Source of the DNA: Puniceicoccaceae bacterium
Lineage (GTDB): Bacteria; Verrucomicrobiota; Verrucomicrobiia; Opitutales; Coraliomargaritaceae
DNA: 64,000 bases
Assembly (NCBI GenBank): GCA_018402305.1
Contig: JAGYJE010000005.1
Location: 1 to 64,000 of the forward strand
Reading direction: 5' to 3'
In this document: in pieces, positions 1 through 9,418 of the stretch
How positions within the stretch are numbered: position 1 is the stretch's first letter
Layout: every line of letters starts with the position of its first letter
Made by a program: the position numbers and the translations under genes
The notes under the pieces: model-generated
What the model was told of the DNA's origin: nothing
The model's input: only the letters and a program-made list of their open reading frames with translations
Database searches by the model: none

Positions 1-1
1 G

Positions 2-145
2 CTTCTCGGCAAGCTACAGCCACGCGCCACCGCTTGGAACCTCGAAACGGACACACCGATTGACATGACACCCTGGAAGAACGCCAAGTGGGCGAGCCTT
101 GGGTTGGTTATCGTGGTGCTGCTGATCTACGTGGCCTTTGCTTAG
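2..145 (+). CDS. Sodium/solute symporter (SSS family), C-terminal end only
   Basis: The last 47 codons of a gene that begins before the window. A hydrophilic stretch (LQPRATAWNLETDTPIDM, then TPWKNAKW) is followed by one hydrophobic helix (about 16 residues, LGLVIVVLLIYVAF) and a TAG stop. The pattern of a Trp-rich cytoplasmic linker followed by a final transmembrane helix at the extreme C-terminus is typical of sodium:sugar symporters of the SSS family. The substrate cannot be read from this piece. It converges on the broken pyrophosphatase gene with only 8 bp between them. Confidence 0.55.
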   Translation, partial: LLGKLQPRATAWNLETDTPIDMTPWKNAKWASLGLVIVVLLIYVAFA

Positions 146-153
146 AAACAACG

Positions 154-1790
154 CTAAGCGACGCCGAGTGTTTTCAGCATGCTGGCAATGTAGGGGATTA
201 GCTGCTTCTTGCGGCTGACGATACCGGACAGCTCATAGATGTTGCTCTGGCCACGCTGGGGGTAGTTGATGGCTGAGAGAATCTCATCATTACCGGCGAC
301 CACGAGCAGCGAGTCCTGCGTATTGATGTCCGTCACCATGAGAAAGCTAAAGTAGAGGTCTTCTTCCTTTCGAAAAGCCTCCAGTGCGGCGTCCAGTGCC
401 TCCTCGTTTTTCCAAAAGTTATCGAAACCAAGCTCTTCAATTTGCGAAACGGAGTAGCGGAGCTCACCCTCGTCGTAGAGTTTGCAGTCCGACCGGATGA
501 CCGCCTCCGGCGGGCTGTTGACCACGACGGAGCCCGCCGTAAAAATGATCTCCGAAAGGGCCTTCGCTTCGATACCCGCAATCGGAGCCAGCCAGTCGAG
601 CAGTTCTTTTTCCAGCGGCGTCGTGGTTGGGCTATTCAGCATCAGGGTGTCGGAGACGATCCCGGCCATCATGATGCCGGCGATGTTGGGTGCCGGCTCG
701 AGCCCCTGCGCGCGGAAAAGATCCGCCACAATCGAGCAGGTCGAACCCACCGGGCGATTGATAAAAAGGATCGGTTGGTCTGTCGGAATGTTGCCCAGCC
801 GGTGGTGATCCAGAATCTCCGTAATCTGGACCTCGCTGGCCCCGTTGACTGCCTGCCCGACCTCGTTGTGATCCACCAGAGCAATTCGCGTCTGACTGGG
901 TTTGAGGATGTCGCTCTTGGAGAAGACGCCAATGAGTTGTTTGGTATCATTGACCACCGCGTAGAGTGGGTCGTTATTTGTCGCGATGCGCCGCTTGACC
1001 GAGGCAATCCGGTCGTCCGCGCTAAAACAACTCACGTCCGGGGCGACCAAGCTGTCGATATGTGTAGCCGTGCGAATGATCCATGAGGTCGTCGCGGAGT
1101 CATAGGGACTGATGATCAGGCAAACATTGCGCTCCTTGGCCCGCGCCACGACCTCCTCATCGACCTCCAGATTCCCGGTGATGACAAGCATGCGCACGCC
1201 CAGTTGAAGACAGCGCTCCTGAATATCCCAGCGGTCGCCGACAATGATGATGCTGCGGTCCGACGGCAGGCCCTGCTCCTTGTGATTATTCCCGAACGAG
1301 CGGATGTCCATCGCACCGATGCGCACATAAAGATCCTCCAGTTGGTCGATCCGCTCGGCATGCAGCACTTGCGCGTGGAGCGAGTCGATAATCGATTGCA
1401 CCGTGGTTTGCACCCGGCGCATGGCCTTCGGTTCACGCGGCTTCGGGATGAAAAACTCACCTAATTGAAAGATGGAGATGAGCCCATCGATATGGCCATT
1501 CGCATCAACAACTGGGAGGGCGCGCACATCGTGGCGGTCACCCCAGCCTCCAGTGCCTCGATGCTAGTACCTGGCGACTGATGCGCATGCACCTTCGTCT
1601 GCGGTATGATATTCCACGGGTAATATCTCGATAAAGGGGTACCGGCGTTTTGGGCGCGTTCCAAAATGACATCACCAGTGTTATGGCCCGCGGCGGGCTG
1701 CCATGTATCTGGTCCGCCTGATCAAAGCCAGGTCAGAGCCGCGCTGAGCAGATCGCGTCGGCATCGGGGCTCGGCTAAAATGGGATGGTT
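154..1790 (-). pseudogene. Decayed family II (Mn-dependent) inorganic pyrophosphatase with CBS/DRTGG insert
   Basis: The 3' part (154-1527) is an intact 457-codon frame. It holds the end of a CBS domain (VRALPVVDANG), a DRTGG-like segment, a second CBS-like segment, the DHH-family motifs (ALVDHNEVGQ and ITEILDHHRLGNIP) and a DHHA2 domain. This is the layout of CBS-containing family II pyrophosphatases, which hydrolyse PPi to phosphate. The essential N-terminal metal motif is not in that frame. It survives as debris upstream: PDADAICSA is encoded at 1742-1768, and the first linker and CBS start (ILERAQNAGTPL, then RYYPWNIIPQTKV) lie in another frame at about 1540-1664. There are at least two frameshifts and an in-frame TGA after the PDADAICSA segment. 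The protein from the intact frame would lack half of the active site, so it is probably dead. Confidence 0.75.
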
Positions 1791-1953
1791 GGCTATTGCA
1801 CTGGATTATTTTTTGTCGTTGTAGGTAAACCGTAATTTGGGATTCCAGGCGATGTCAAATGTGGACCCGCTATAAAACCTGAAAATCCACTTTGGTCCGG
1901 GTTTTGGCAAGGATTGAAACCAGGCGCAGCGGGAATGCTGAGCTTCCATTATT

Positions 1954-2372
1954 TCAGTTGAGCTGTGGGAATGTCCGAATGTTGACAGTCAGGGTTCCCG
2001 TTAGTGGATCCACGGGAGCTTGACCGTCTTCCGGCCCAAGCTCTGTAGCTAAAACGTGACCATCGAGGCAGGGTAAATGCGTCCGTGGCCCAAGCCCCAA
2101 GGTGAATCCGGACCCCAGGTTCCGCTGGGCGACAACGCGCGTGTCCAAAGGAGAGGCGTTGTCGATGTCGGAGCGTTACCACTCACACCAATGGCGAAAT
2201 CGTAGCCCACGGGGACTTCTTGAACCCAGTCAGTGGCTGTTTGGAAGGCATTATCTCCATCCCGAAAACCGACGATAGCTGGAAGCAACTCGGTGTGAAG
2301 GCGACCGCGGACTGGACCTGGATGTTCAACCAAAACTGAGGCATCAAAAATGAAATCCACCTGTTTAGCCAA
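1954..2372 (-). pseudogene. Remnant of a PulG-like prepilin (H-X9-DG type) gene
   Basis: Two overlapping frames on the minus strand read as one protein once a single frameshift near 2060-2090 is repaired. The upstream frame gives VGYDFAIGVSG, TPLLWTRALSP and GTWGPDSPWG. The downstream frame continues with HLPCLDGHVLATELGPEDG and ends at a stop at 1954. The order 'TPLLWTR ... GTWGPDSPWG ... DGHV' resembles the C-terminal half of the prepilin-like proteins that are abundant in Verrucomicrobiota and Lentisphaerota. No N-terminal FTLLEL helix was found upstream, so the 5' half is lost or unrecognisable. The family call is tentative. Confidence 0.42.
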
Positions 2373-2399
2373 AAAAATCGCGACGCCCGCTTGCCGTCA

Positions 2400-3210
2400 C
2401 CAGAGAGACATTCAGCCCGCAACCATACGAGCGGCGGCAAGCGTCCGCGCACGCGGCCGCCTGAGGCTTCAATGGCGGGCATGAGCGAGACCGCGATCGA
2501 ACGTGCATGTCTGAAGAAGTTATTCCTTGATCGATCTACACTGGCGAACTCGCCAATCGGTGGAATCAGATCGCGCTAAGATAATTACAATCGCGATAGA
2601 TTTGGTGAGGAAGCCTGAATCAGGGTGAAACCTGAACGTGGGGTGTGTTTATTTTTCATAATTATATTCAGTGTTGGGATTCCAGCGGATTTAAGACCAC
2701 CGATTGCTAGTTACGAAACGTAGTTGCTTCTGGCTTCCCATGTTCAACCCTTTTGGATAAATTCATCTCGGAGCCTTATGTGATAGGCCGAGTCTCCTGG
2801 TGGACTGGGAAGGCGCGGGCTGGAAGCCCCCGCTCCGGTGGGTGACTCGAAAAGGGTGATTCCGCAGTGGCATTCAAAGATTGGAACACGCATGGATCTC
2901 CGGGAAGAGGAAGGGCATGGGATTCGATACTGGATCGTTTTCACCACGGAGGCACCGAGGCACGGAGGAGGGTGATTCACTTGCAATGACAACACGAGCC
3001 GTTTGAGCGCATCTGTCTCCTCAAAACCGCATCCCTGAAATTTCCCTGCATCTTAACCAACCCGACTCCGTGCCTCGGTGCCTCCAGCGTAAGCGGGTGG
3101 TAAAACTCAGAGCCGATAGCAGCAGTCCACTGAAAATAGCGAAGAACCTCATCCATCCACTAAAACCTCTGCGCCACTGCGCCTCTGCGCGAGACTGAAT
3201 TCTTCAAATG
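2400..3210. other. Gene-poor stretch with dispersed GC-rich repeats
   Basis: No credible gene was found. A perfect 20-bp inverted pair (GGAGGCACCGAGGCACGGAG at 2948-2967 and its reverse complement at 3066-3085) frames 98 bp. A related 'ctctgcgccactgcgcctctgcg' string follows at about 3167-3189. Such CACGGAGG/GCACCGAGG words are common intergenic repeats in planctomycete and verrucomicrobial genomes (from memory). A small hairpin (GCGGGCTGG/CCCCGC words) lies at about 2815-2835. The rest shows nothing recognisable. Confidence 0.5.
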
Positions 3211-3283
3211 TCGAGTTCCTAGCCATTTTTAATGCTCAAAATGAAGGCACTTATTCAGGTTGGGAAAAATTTGTTAGGCACCC
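3211..3283. repeat. Dispersed repeat, partial copy of the 108-bp element at 62,813
   Basis: These 73 bp match 62,848-62,920 with 68 identities by eye and no gaps. They start at TCGAGTTCCTAGCC and end at TTGTTAGGCACCC. Only the right end of the full element is here; the left inverted arm (TAACAAATTTTTTCC) is absent. The outer end abuts the truncated sulfatase-modifying-factor gene. Confidence 0.8.
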
Positions 3284-3679
3284 TTTCACCACGGAGGGAG
3301 GACTGAAGAGTGTCGGACTCTGGGTCGCTGAATGCGCCGCCCCGAATTGCGCGGTTGTTATTGCTGGGCACAATTGTATCAAGTATTTCCACCACGTTAC
3401 CGCCCTGGTCGAAGGTCCCGTAGTGGCTCGAGGAATTTGAGTAGGCGCCTACCTCGGTCAGCCCACGCTCTGTAGAGCCGTAGTTCGCGCTGTTATTCCC
3501 CCCTGGAGGGCTCTCTGCTGTCGGCGCAATGTCACTCTGCGTCGGATAACTCCAATAGCCGCTGCCGTTGGCGCCGGTAGGCGAACCGCTGTAATACGCC
3601 GCTTTATACCACTCGTCATCACTCGCTACGGCGACCCCACCGCTAGCCCACTCTGCCTGATGGCAGCCGAAGCAGTTGA
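3255..3679 (-). pseudogene. Fragment of a formylglycine-generating-enzyme/SUMF1-like domain protein
   Basis: A continuous minus-strand frame without a start encodes the C-terminal core of an FGE-sulfatase (SUMF1-like) domain: DDEWYKAAYY, GSGYWSYPTQ, GLTEVGAYSNSSSHYGTFDQ, GGNVVEILDT, then RAIRGGAFSD. In the usual family order these lead into a closing GFRVA-type strand. That strand is missing: after LQSSLRGE the frame enters the dispersed repeat at 3283 and stops at 3255. The 5' side is also lost, with an in-frame TAA just upstream of FGCHQAEWASG. It is therefore an internal fragment truncated at both ends and unlikely to be expressed. Family members include sulfatase activators but also many secreted proteins of unknown role. 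Confidence 0.75.
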
Positions 3680-3773
3680 TTTAAGAAGGCAATGCAAGGA
3701 AAAAGCTGGTTCTTCGCGAGAAATCTGCCTGAACCAACGGACAATACATGAGTCAATAAGCCTCAATGAGCAC

Positions 3774-3818
3774 AAAAAATCCCCTCAAGCCCTTGTTTTA
3801 GGCGGTTTGAGAGGATTT
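3774..3818 (-). terminator. Rho-independent terminator of tRNA-His
   Basis: On the minus strand AATCCTCTCAA pairs with TTGAGGGGATT across a loop of about 18 nt, followed by TTTTTTG. It lies about 57 bp beyond the tRNA 3' end. Confidence 0.75.
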
Positions 3819-3874
3819 GAATGTCGGCCTTATTTTATGACTCTGCCGCTTTGCAAGTTCGCGGCTGGAAAAAA

Positions 3875-3955
<81 letters not shown>

Positions 3956-4151
3956 TACTTGCTCTGGAACTTGCTCTGAAACATGCTCTGAAAACCTTCG
4001 CCCTGAGGCGTTCATCGCAAAGAGGAAGGATGCTCTGCGTCCCTGCATTCTTGTCAATAGCTTGTTCGTTTTTTTTTTGAGTGATGCTCGATCCGTTAAA
4101 TTGCGCTTTGCAACTTGGGCGGAGAGTTGTTCTGGTGGAGCTCTTTTCTTC

Positions 4152-6785
4152 ATGAGGCTTTTCTCAACAAATGACTGCGGGTGCACCGTTCTTTGCCTAT
4201 TGGCGCTTGGCTTTGGGCTGCCGCTTGGGGCCCAGGTGCCTTTGTCGGTTGACCGTATCGCCGAAGTCGAGGTGAGCGATTCGATTCAGCGCGACTGGCA
4301 GACCGCGGCGGCGGAACGTGCTCAGGAGTCGGGTCTGGCCAGCGTGGCTGAAACGATCTACCGGGGCTTGCTTGGTCGCGCCGATACGCTTAGCGCGGCT
4401 CAGATGACCTCGCTGAGGCTGGGCCTGGCAAAAGCTTTGATCGGCCAGGGCCGCTTTGCGGCGGCCCGCTCGGAATTGGAATCAATTGCACAGGCGCAGC
4501 GGGATTCGCGACAGGGTCTCTATTTGGCTATTTCGATTTATGGTGAGGGACGCGGTCGCATCGACCTGGAGGGGTTCCGCCGTGCGCTGGGTGCCGTCTC
4601 GGTGGAGGCGTTGCCGGTCGAGGATCAGGCCTGGTATTCCTTTGCGGAAGCCTTGGATGCTGAGTCAAGGGGCGAGGTGGATGCGGCTCAGGAGGCCTTT
4701 AGTCGAGCGGCGGCGAAGGCGGGCAGCGAGCGATTGCGCTGGCACTTTGAGAGTTTGGCCCTCCGGCAGGAGGTCGTATCCGGGCCCACCGATGAGTCAA
4801 TGCTCCCTGAACTAAGTGCGCGCTTGCGTTCTTTGGAGGGGGAATCAGCCGCCTTTCCCTTTGTCCGGGAGTATGCGGTTTTGCTGCACCGGCTCGGGCG
4901 CATAAATGAAGCTGTTGGCGCTATCGATCGCGAGCTGGCCAACACATCCGCGGGCTATGGGGCGCAGCAGCGCGAGCAACTGCGGCTGCTCAAGGCACTC
5001 ATCCTGGGTGCTGATTCAGTGACTGGCCGGGCGGCCCTCAAGGAACTCATCCGCACCGGTCAGAGTCGTGATGCGATGGGGATCGCTTTGCAATTGCTGG
5101 CACGAGCCCCCGGACAGGACGAAGATTTGTTTGAGTTTTTGAAAGTCATCATCTCACGGACAGAGCCGCATCCCTTACTTGGCCAGATGTATTATTTGCG
5201 CAGCCAGCTGGCATTGCGCTTACCCAATGATGCGGAGATGGTTGCTTTGGCCGAGCGTGATGCCCGCACACTGCTGGAACAGTTTCCCGGTCTGAGTTCA
5301 ATCACTAACGTCTATCGATTACTTGCCTTTGCGGCCCTCAACCGGGAGCCGCCCCAGTATCGAGCGGCCGCCGACTTTCTTGTCCAGCTGCGTGATCAAA
5401 TGGAGCAGCCGGGCGATTTGATCGGCTTGAACCAGTTGATCGGGGATTGTTATTTTCTGAATGGTGACTTCGCTAACGCGGTGGATTTCTACAGCGTTGC
5501 ACGTAGCCGGCAGCTCAGCTCGGATGCGGGGTCGGCGCTCTTCATGCGCCTGGTCACGGCGCAGGTCCGGTCGGGCGCATTGGACGCGGCGATGCAATTG
5601 ATTGATGCAGTGGACTTTGTCGGGACTATTAACGAAGAGGATCGCTGGCGGGCGGAATGGAATGTGGCACAAGCCTTGCAGATGGCTGGTTTGATTGAAC
5701 CGGCACTGCGCCGGGTGCGCCTGCTTCTGGATGAAAAGACCAGTGGTTTGGTGGATACGCTTTTGGATATTCGCCTACGTTGGCTGGAGGCGTACCTTTC
5801 GCTCGAAGCCGGGGAGGTTGAGGGCTTGAGCGCTCGTATCTCGCGTCTTCTTGCGCGCCTTGAATCGCTTCCGGAAGGGGCGCTCGGAGAGGCTTCCTTT
5901 CGCCTGCTTTTAACAGAGATTCGCTTACTTCGGGGGAATGCATTGATACGCTCGGGGGAGGCGAGTCTCGGGATTGAGGAACTGAAAAGCCTCCGTGAAG
6001 CCTTTGTGGAGACGGCGGCTGCCCAGCGCTCGTATTTGATTGAAGCCGCTTACCACGGGGAGGCGGGCGCTTACGACGCGGCGCAGGAAACGCTTTTGGC
6101 ACTCGTTGAGCGCTACCCGGCGAGTCGGCTCGCGGCTCAGGCGCTTTACGAGGCGGCGCTCTACTGCGAGCGCCGGGGGGCCGATTTTTTCCCGGCGGCG
6201 ATCATTTTGCAGAATGATCTCGCCGAGCAATACCCGCAGGATCCGCTGTATTACCATGCACGCCTCAAGCAGGGCAATTTACTGCGGTCGATGAATGACT
6301 TTACCGGGGCTCAGATTGTTTATGAGAATTTGATTAACCAGTTCCCCGCTCACGAGTTGCGCTATTTGGCCGAACTTTCCCGGGCGGATTGTTTGCTTGC
6401 GCTCGCCGGGAACGAAGCGACCGAGCTCGTCGATGCGATTGCCCAACTGGAGCGCTTATTGGATCTGCCGAATCTGTCGATCGACTTTCAGGCGGAGGCT
6501 TCCTACAAATGGGCCTTCGCCCTGGCGCGGGCCGAAGAAAGCGCCAAAGCGAAGGAAGTCCTTTCCTTGAGCGTTGCGCGACTTCTAGACCCCGAGCAAA
6601 CGCAAACGCTGGGGCCGTCTGGGCGGTATTGGATGGCTCGCTCCATGCTTCGTCTCGGCGAGCTATTGGAGGCGGAGCAATTAACTGAGGAATCGCGGAA
6701 GATGTACCGCGAGATGATTCATTACAACTTACCGGGTCGACATATAGCAATCGCCCGCCTCGACCGATTAATGGAACTCGATTAA
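4152..6785 (+). CDS. Large exported TPR-repeat protein of the first ExbB/ExbD operon
   Basis: A protein of 877 residues. The start at 4152 was chosen because it opens a clean signal peptide (hydrophobic LCLLALGFGLPLGAQ, cleavage probably after AQ) and has GGAG upstream; a TTG further upstream would put unrelated residues in front of it. The mature part is almost entirely helical TPR-like repeats (for example VAETIYRGLLGRADTL, GQGRFAAARSELESIA, YPASRLAAQALYEAA, QYPQDPLYYHARLKQGNLL). A periplasmic scaffold comparable to YbgF/BamD-type TPR proteins is likely. It is 21 bp upstream of an ExbB homologue and has a shorter-range counterpart at 50,293 beside a second ExbB/ExbD set. The molecular role is unknown; the link to energised envelope transport is inferred from position. 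Confidence 0.8.
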   Translation: MRLFSTNDCGCTVLCLLALGFGLPLGAQVPLSVDRIAEVEVSDSIQRDWQTAAAERAQESGLASVAETIYRGLLGRADTLSAAQMTSLRLGLAKALIGQGRFAAARSELESIAQAQRDSRQGLYLAISIYGEGRGRIDLEGFRRALGAVSVEALPVEDQAWYSFAEALDAESRGEVDAAQEAFSRAAAKAGSERLRWHFESLALRQEVVSGPTDESMLPELSARLRSLEGESAAFPFVREYAVLLHRLGRINEAVGAIDRELANTSAGYGAQQREQLRLLKALILGADSVTGRAALKELIRTGQSRDAMGIALQLLARAPGQDEDLFEFLKVIISRTEPHPLLGQMYYLRSQLALRLPNDAEMVALAERDARTLLEQFPGLSSITNVYRLLAFAALNREPPQYRAAADFLVQLRDQMEQPGDLIGLNQLIGDCYFLNGDFANAVDFYSVARSRQLSSDAGSALFMRLVTAQVRSGALDAAMQLIDAVDFVGTINEEDRWRAEWNVAQALQMAGLIEPALRRVRLLLDEKTSGLVDTLLDIRLRWLEAYLSLEAGEVEGLSARISRLLARLESLPEGALGEASFRLLLTEIRLLRGNALIRSGEASLGIEELKSLREAFVETAAAQRSYLIEAAYHGEAGAYDAAQETLLALVERYPASRLAAQALYEAALYCERRGADFFPAAIILQNDLAEQYPQDPLYYHARLKQGNLLRSMNDFTGAQIVYENLINQFPAHELRYLAELSRADCLLALAGNEATELVDAIAQLERLLDLPNLSIDFQAEASYKWAFALARAEESAKAKEVLSLSVARLLDPEQTQTLGPSGRYWMARSMLRLGELLEAEQLTEESRKMYREMIHYNLPGRHIAIARLDRLMELD

Positions 6786-6806
6786 AGAAATCCGAAAGGT
6801 TCACTT

Positions 6807-7457
6807 ATGGAATACTTCAATAACAATTTCATCCTGCAGGGAGGGCCGGTCATGTATCCGCTGCTCTTTATCAGCGTGCTCGGCTTTATCCTCTTTATCG
6901 AGCGGTCCCTTTATTTGCATAAAGGGCAAATTGGCACGCAGGATTTTCTTGGCGGGATTAAGAATTTGGTGGGGAAGGGGCGTCTTGTCGAAGCTTTGAC
7001 GCTCTGTGAAGACACGCCTGGGCCGATGGCGCGCATTGTGAAATCGGCACTGCTGCACTATGGGGAGTCCCGCGAGTCGATTCGTGCGGCTATTCAATCG
7101 GCGGCTATTGTGGAGATACCCAGCTTGGAGCGGCGCATCGGCACGATTGCCGCCCTTGCCCGGGTCGCCCCGCTACTTGGTTTTTTGGGCACGCTTGTGG
7201 CGGCGCTGCAAGTGCTCTACGGGCTGGAGTCCTTTAATGGAGACAGCGGGCTTATGAGCCGGTATCTGGCTCAGGCTCTGATTACTTCAGCGACTGGCCT
7301 CGGCATCTCAATCATGGCTCTGCTGGCCTTTCATTTTCTTTCCGGGCGGGTCCGTGCATTGGTTCAGGAGTTTGAATGGCTGGGGCATGAAATTCACGAG
7401 TTCCTGAGCGCGGAAATACCGGCAAAATCGAATGGTGAGGGGGCGGCTAAATCGTGA
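6807..7457 (+). CDS. MotA/TolQ/ExbB family proton-channel protein
   Basis: A 216-residue inner-membrane protein. It has an N-terminal helix (PVMYPLLFISVLGFILFIER) and a cytoplasmic loop with the family sequence VEIPSLERRIGTIAALARVAPLLGFLGT. A conserved TM pair follows (LITSATGLGISIMALLAFHFL). The APLLGFLGT and ITSATGLGIS motifs are diagnostic for the ExbB/TolQ/MotA channel family, which with an ExbD partner converts proton flow into motion of a TonB-like protein. The stop overlaps the next gene by 4 bp, implying translational coupling to the ExbD-like partner. Confidence 0.9.
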   Translation: MEYFNNNFILQGGPVMYPLLFISVLGFILFIERSLYLHKGQIGTQDFLGGIKNLVGKGRLVEALTLCEDTPGPMARIVKSALLHYGESRESIRAAIQSAAIVEIPSLERRIGTIAALARVAPLLGFLGTLVAALQVLYGLESFNGDSGLMSRYLAQALITSATGLGISIMALLAFHFLSGRVRALVQEFEWLGHEIHEFLSAEIPAKSNGEGAAKS

Positions 7458-8002
7458 ATATAAAGCTGAATACGGCTCAGGAGAAAAACCAGGCGATCGG
7501 AGCCTACACCCAACCACTTGGGCTGGCCGCCTATTTGAAGCGGCCTGTAGTTCGATTGGACGCAGTTCCAGTTCTGGATTTGATGGTCATCGGCCTGATC
7601 TTCGGGCTTCTCTTTACCCGTTTTGTCATGGTTCCGGGAATGGAGGTTGATCTGCCGGACTCAGCCATGCAGATGCAGCCCAGCACGCGTCCTGTCAGTG
7701 TCTTGACGATTGGCAATCGGGGCATGCTCCTCTTCGACGGCGTCGTCTTTGAGATGGACACGATTGGGCAGGGCTTTGCCAGCCACATGCGCCAACGCGC
7801 ACGCGACGAAGTAGTGCTGCTCGTCAAAACCGAGGGCTCGATGAACTTGCAGCGTTTTCTTGCTCTCTGCCATATGGCGCAGGAAGCCGGTTTCGTTCAG
7901 GTCCAGATTGCGGGGGAGCACGTTCCTGGCGCGCAAGAACGCCTTTCAATTAGCGAGGGACTTGAAATTGAAGGCGATAGTGACTTCCTTTCTGTGAATT
8001 AA
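7454..8002 (+). CDS. ExbD/TolR-like biopolymer transport protein
   Basis: A protein of 182 residues with a GTG start that overlaps the ExbB stop (GTGA). After a cytoplasmic N-terminus comes LDAVPVLDLMVIGLIFGLLF, a single TM helix carrying an Asp at the channel-facing position. The periplasmic part (VDLPDSAMQMQP, then VVLLVKTEGSMNLQRFLALCHMAQEAGF) resembles the ExbD domain, where the second strand is usually VxIxaD. The sequence is more divergent than the two ExbD copies at 55,266 and 55,686, so the family call rests on topology, the TM Asp and gene order. Confidence 0.75.
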   Translation: MNIKLNTAQEKNQAIGAYTQPLGLAAYLKRPVVRLDAVPVLDLMVIGLIFGLLFTRFVMVPGMEVDLPDSAMQMQPSTRPVSVLTIGNRGMLLFDGVVFEMDTIGQGFASHMRQRARDEVVLLVKTEGSMNLQRFLALCHMAQEAGFVQVQIAGEHVPGAQERLSISEGLEIEGDSDFLSVN

Positions 8003-8797
8003 ATGGGTTTCCGCCAAACAGATGCTACACTGAGTGACGCACAGCAGGCGATGGCTGCAAAACAGTTGGCCAATGGCTCCGGCAAGGGCGTGCTGTCTTC
8101 CGTGTTGCGGCTCTCTCTTATTTTGGGCGTCTGTCTGCATGTGCTTGGATTCTTGTTTTTTCGCATCGATTCGGATCCATTGCCGGAGCGCTCCGAGGGC
8201 AATGCCTTTGTTCAGTTTGTCTCATCCAACCGTCTGGGCTCAAGCGAGGCACTCGAAGAGCAAGCAGAACTCCTTGATACAGCGCCGCTTTTTCTGCCTG
8301 GTCAATGGAATGCGGCGCACAACTTGCGCGCGCCGGCCCGCAATCTTGCGCTGCAGCGTTTTCCCTTTTATGAACCTCAAATCGACGTGCGGGCAGAGCT
8401 GCAACCGGAGCGCACGCCAATCGGAGAGCGTTTTGATGCCACCGAACCCTTCGAGTTGCTGGCCCTGCGTTACTGGGATTTGTTTCAGGGGTTCGGTGAG
8501 CGTTCCCGGCCCGTGCCCGAACTCCGAGCGACGGGCTCTTTCGCTGAGATTCGCCGGGTGGGGGAGTATTCTGTGGTAACGCGGCCGGTAGAGCTTGAGT
8601 GGACCGCTTCAGAACTCGCCAATCCGGTCACCTTCACCCTGCGGATGGAAGCAGCCGGTCGTGCGGCAGGTCCACCCGTTTTGCACGCTAGTTCTGGAAA
8701 TGGGGATTTCGACGCGGAGGCGGAGCGCTGGCTAAATCGCACGGGCAATACGGCCGCCTGGTCAGCCGGCCTCTACCGAATACGGTTCTACCCCTGA
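8003..8797 (+). CDS. Probable TonB-like energy transducer
   Basis: A protein of 264 residues beginning directly after the preceding stop (TAA ATG). Alternative start: Met17, just before the hydrophobic segment VLRLSLILGVCLHVLGFLFF, which would be an N-terminal membrane anchor. The long periplasmic part has no Pro/Lys-rich spacer typical of TonB. It does end in a small alpha/beta stretch (VTFTLRMEAAGRAAGPPVLH, DFDAEAERWLNR, LYRIRFYP) that resembles a TonB C-terminal domain. Its position after ExbB and ExbD supports the transducer role; sequence evidence alone is weak. Confidence 0.5.
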   Translation: MGFRQTDATLSDAQQAMAAKQLANGSGKGVLSSVLRLSLILGVCLHVLGFLFFRIDSDPLPERSEGNAFVQFVSSNRLGSSEALEEQAELLDTAPLFLPGQWNAAHNLRAPARNLALQRFPFYEPQIDVRAELQPERTPIGERFDATEPFELLALRYWDLFQGFGERSRPVPELRATGSFAEIRRVGEYSVVTRPVELEWTASELANPVTFTLRMEAAGRAAGPPVLHASSGNGDFDAEAERWLNRTGNTAAWSAGLYRIRFYP

Positions 8798-8801
8798 TCT
8801 T

Positions 8802-9290
8802 ATGGAAAACCAGTCAATCAACAGTGATGCAGCAATGCTGGAGCAATTGGAAACCTTGACCCAGTCCTGGGAGCAGCGGCCGTCATGGGATGCGTATTTT
8901 ATGGCGACGGCCTTGCTCATGGCATCGCGCTCGAGTTGCCAGCGACTCAATGTCGGCTGCGTCATTGTTTCGGGAGGTTCGCAAAAGAACCGAATTGTGG
9001 CGGCGGGCTACAATGGATTTTTACCGGGAGCTCCCCACACCTCACGGGTGCGCGACGGCCACGAGCTGGCTACCGTCCATGCGGAGCAGAATGCCGTGAG
9101 CGATGCCGCACGTCGTGGCGTTTCCCTGGACGGCGCGACAACCTATATTACGCACTTCCCCTGCATCAACTGCGCTAAAATTCTCGCAGCTGCTGGCATT
9201 CGCTTTATAAAATACCACCGCGATTATCGTAATGATGAGTTGGTGAAAAACCTGCTGGAAGAAAGTGGTGTCCACCTCGAACAGCTCTAG
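8802..9290 (+). CDS. dCMP deaminase family zinc protein
   Basis: A 162-residue protein of the cytidine/deoxycytidylate deaminase fold. The zinc site is complete: HAEQNAV (His93, Glu95 as proton shuttle) and PCINCAKIL (Cys121, Cys124). RLNVGCVIV and AAGYNGFLPGAPH match dCMP deaminases of the ComEB type, which convert dCMP to dUMP for dTTP synthesis. It starts 4 bp after the TonB-like gene, so it is probably co-transcribed with an envelope operon to which it has no obvious functional tie. Confidence 0.88.
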   Translation: MENQSINSDAAMLEQLETLTQSWEQRPSWDAYFMATALLMASRSSCQRLNVGCVIVSGGSQKNRIVAAGYNGFLPGAPHTSRVRDGHELATVHAEQNAVSDAARRGVSLDGATTYITHFPCINCAKILAAAGIRFIKYHRDYRNDELVKNLLEESGVHLEQL

Positions 9291-9418
9291 TCCGCACCGT
9301 GCTTCGTGGAAGGCCCCGGACTTACGGAAACGCTTTGGCATGCTCTTTGCTTAGGTGCTGACATGCGTCCGTTCACGACCTCAAAATTACATTGGCCAGT
9401 GGCCCGGCCTCCCGTCTA

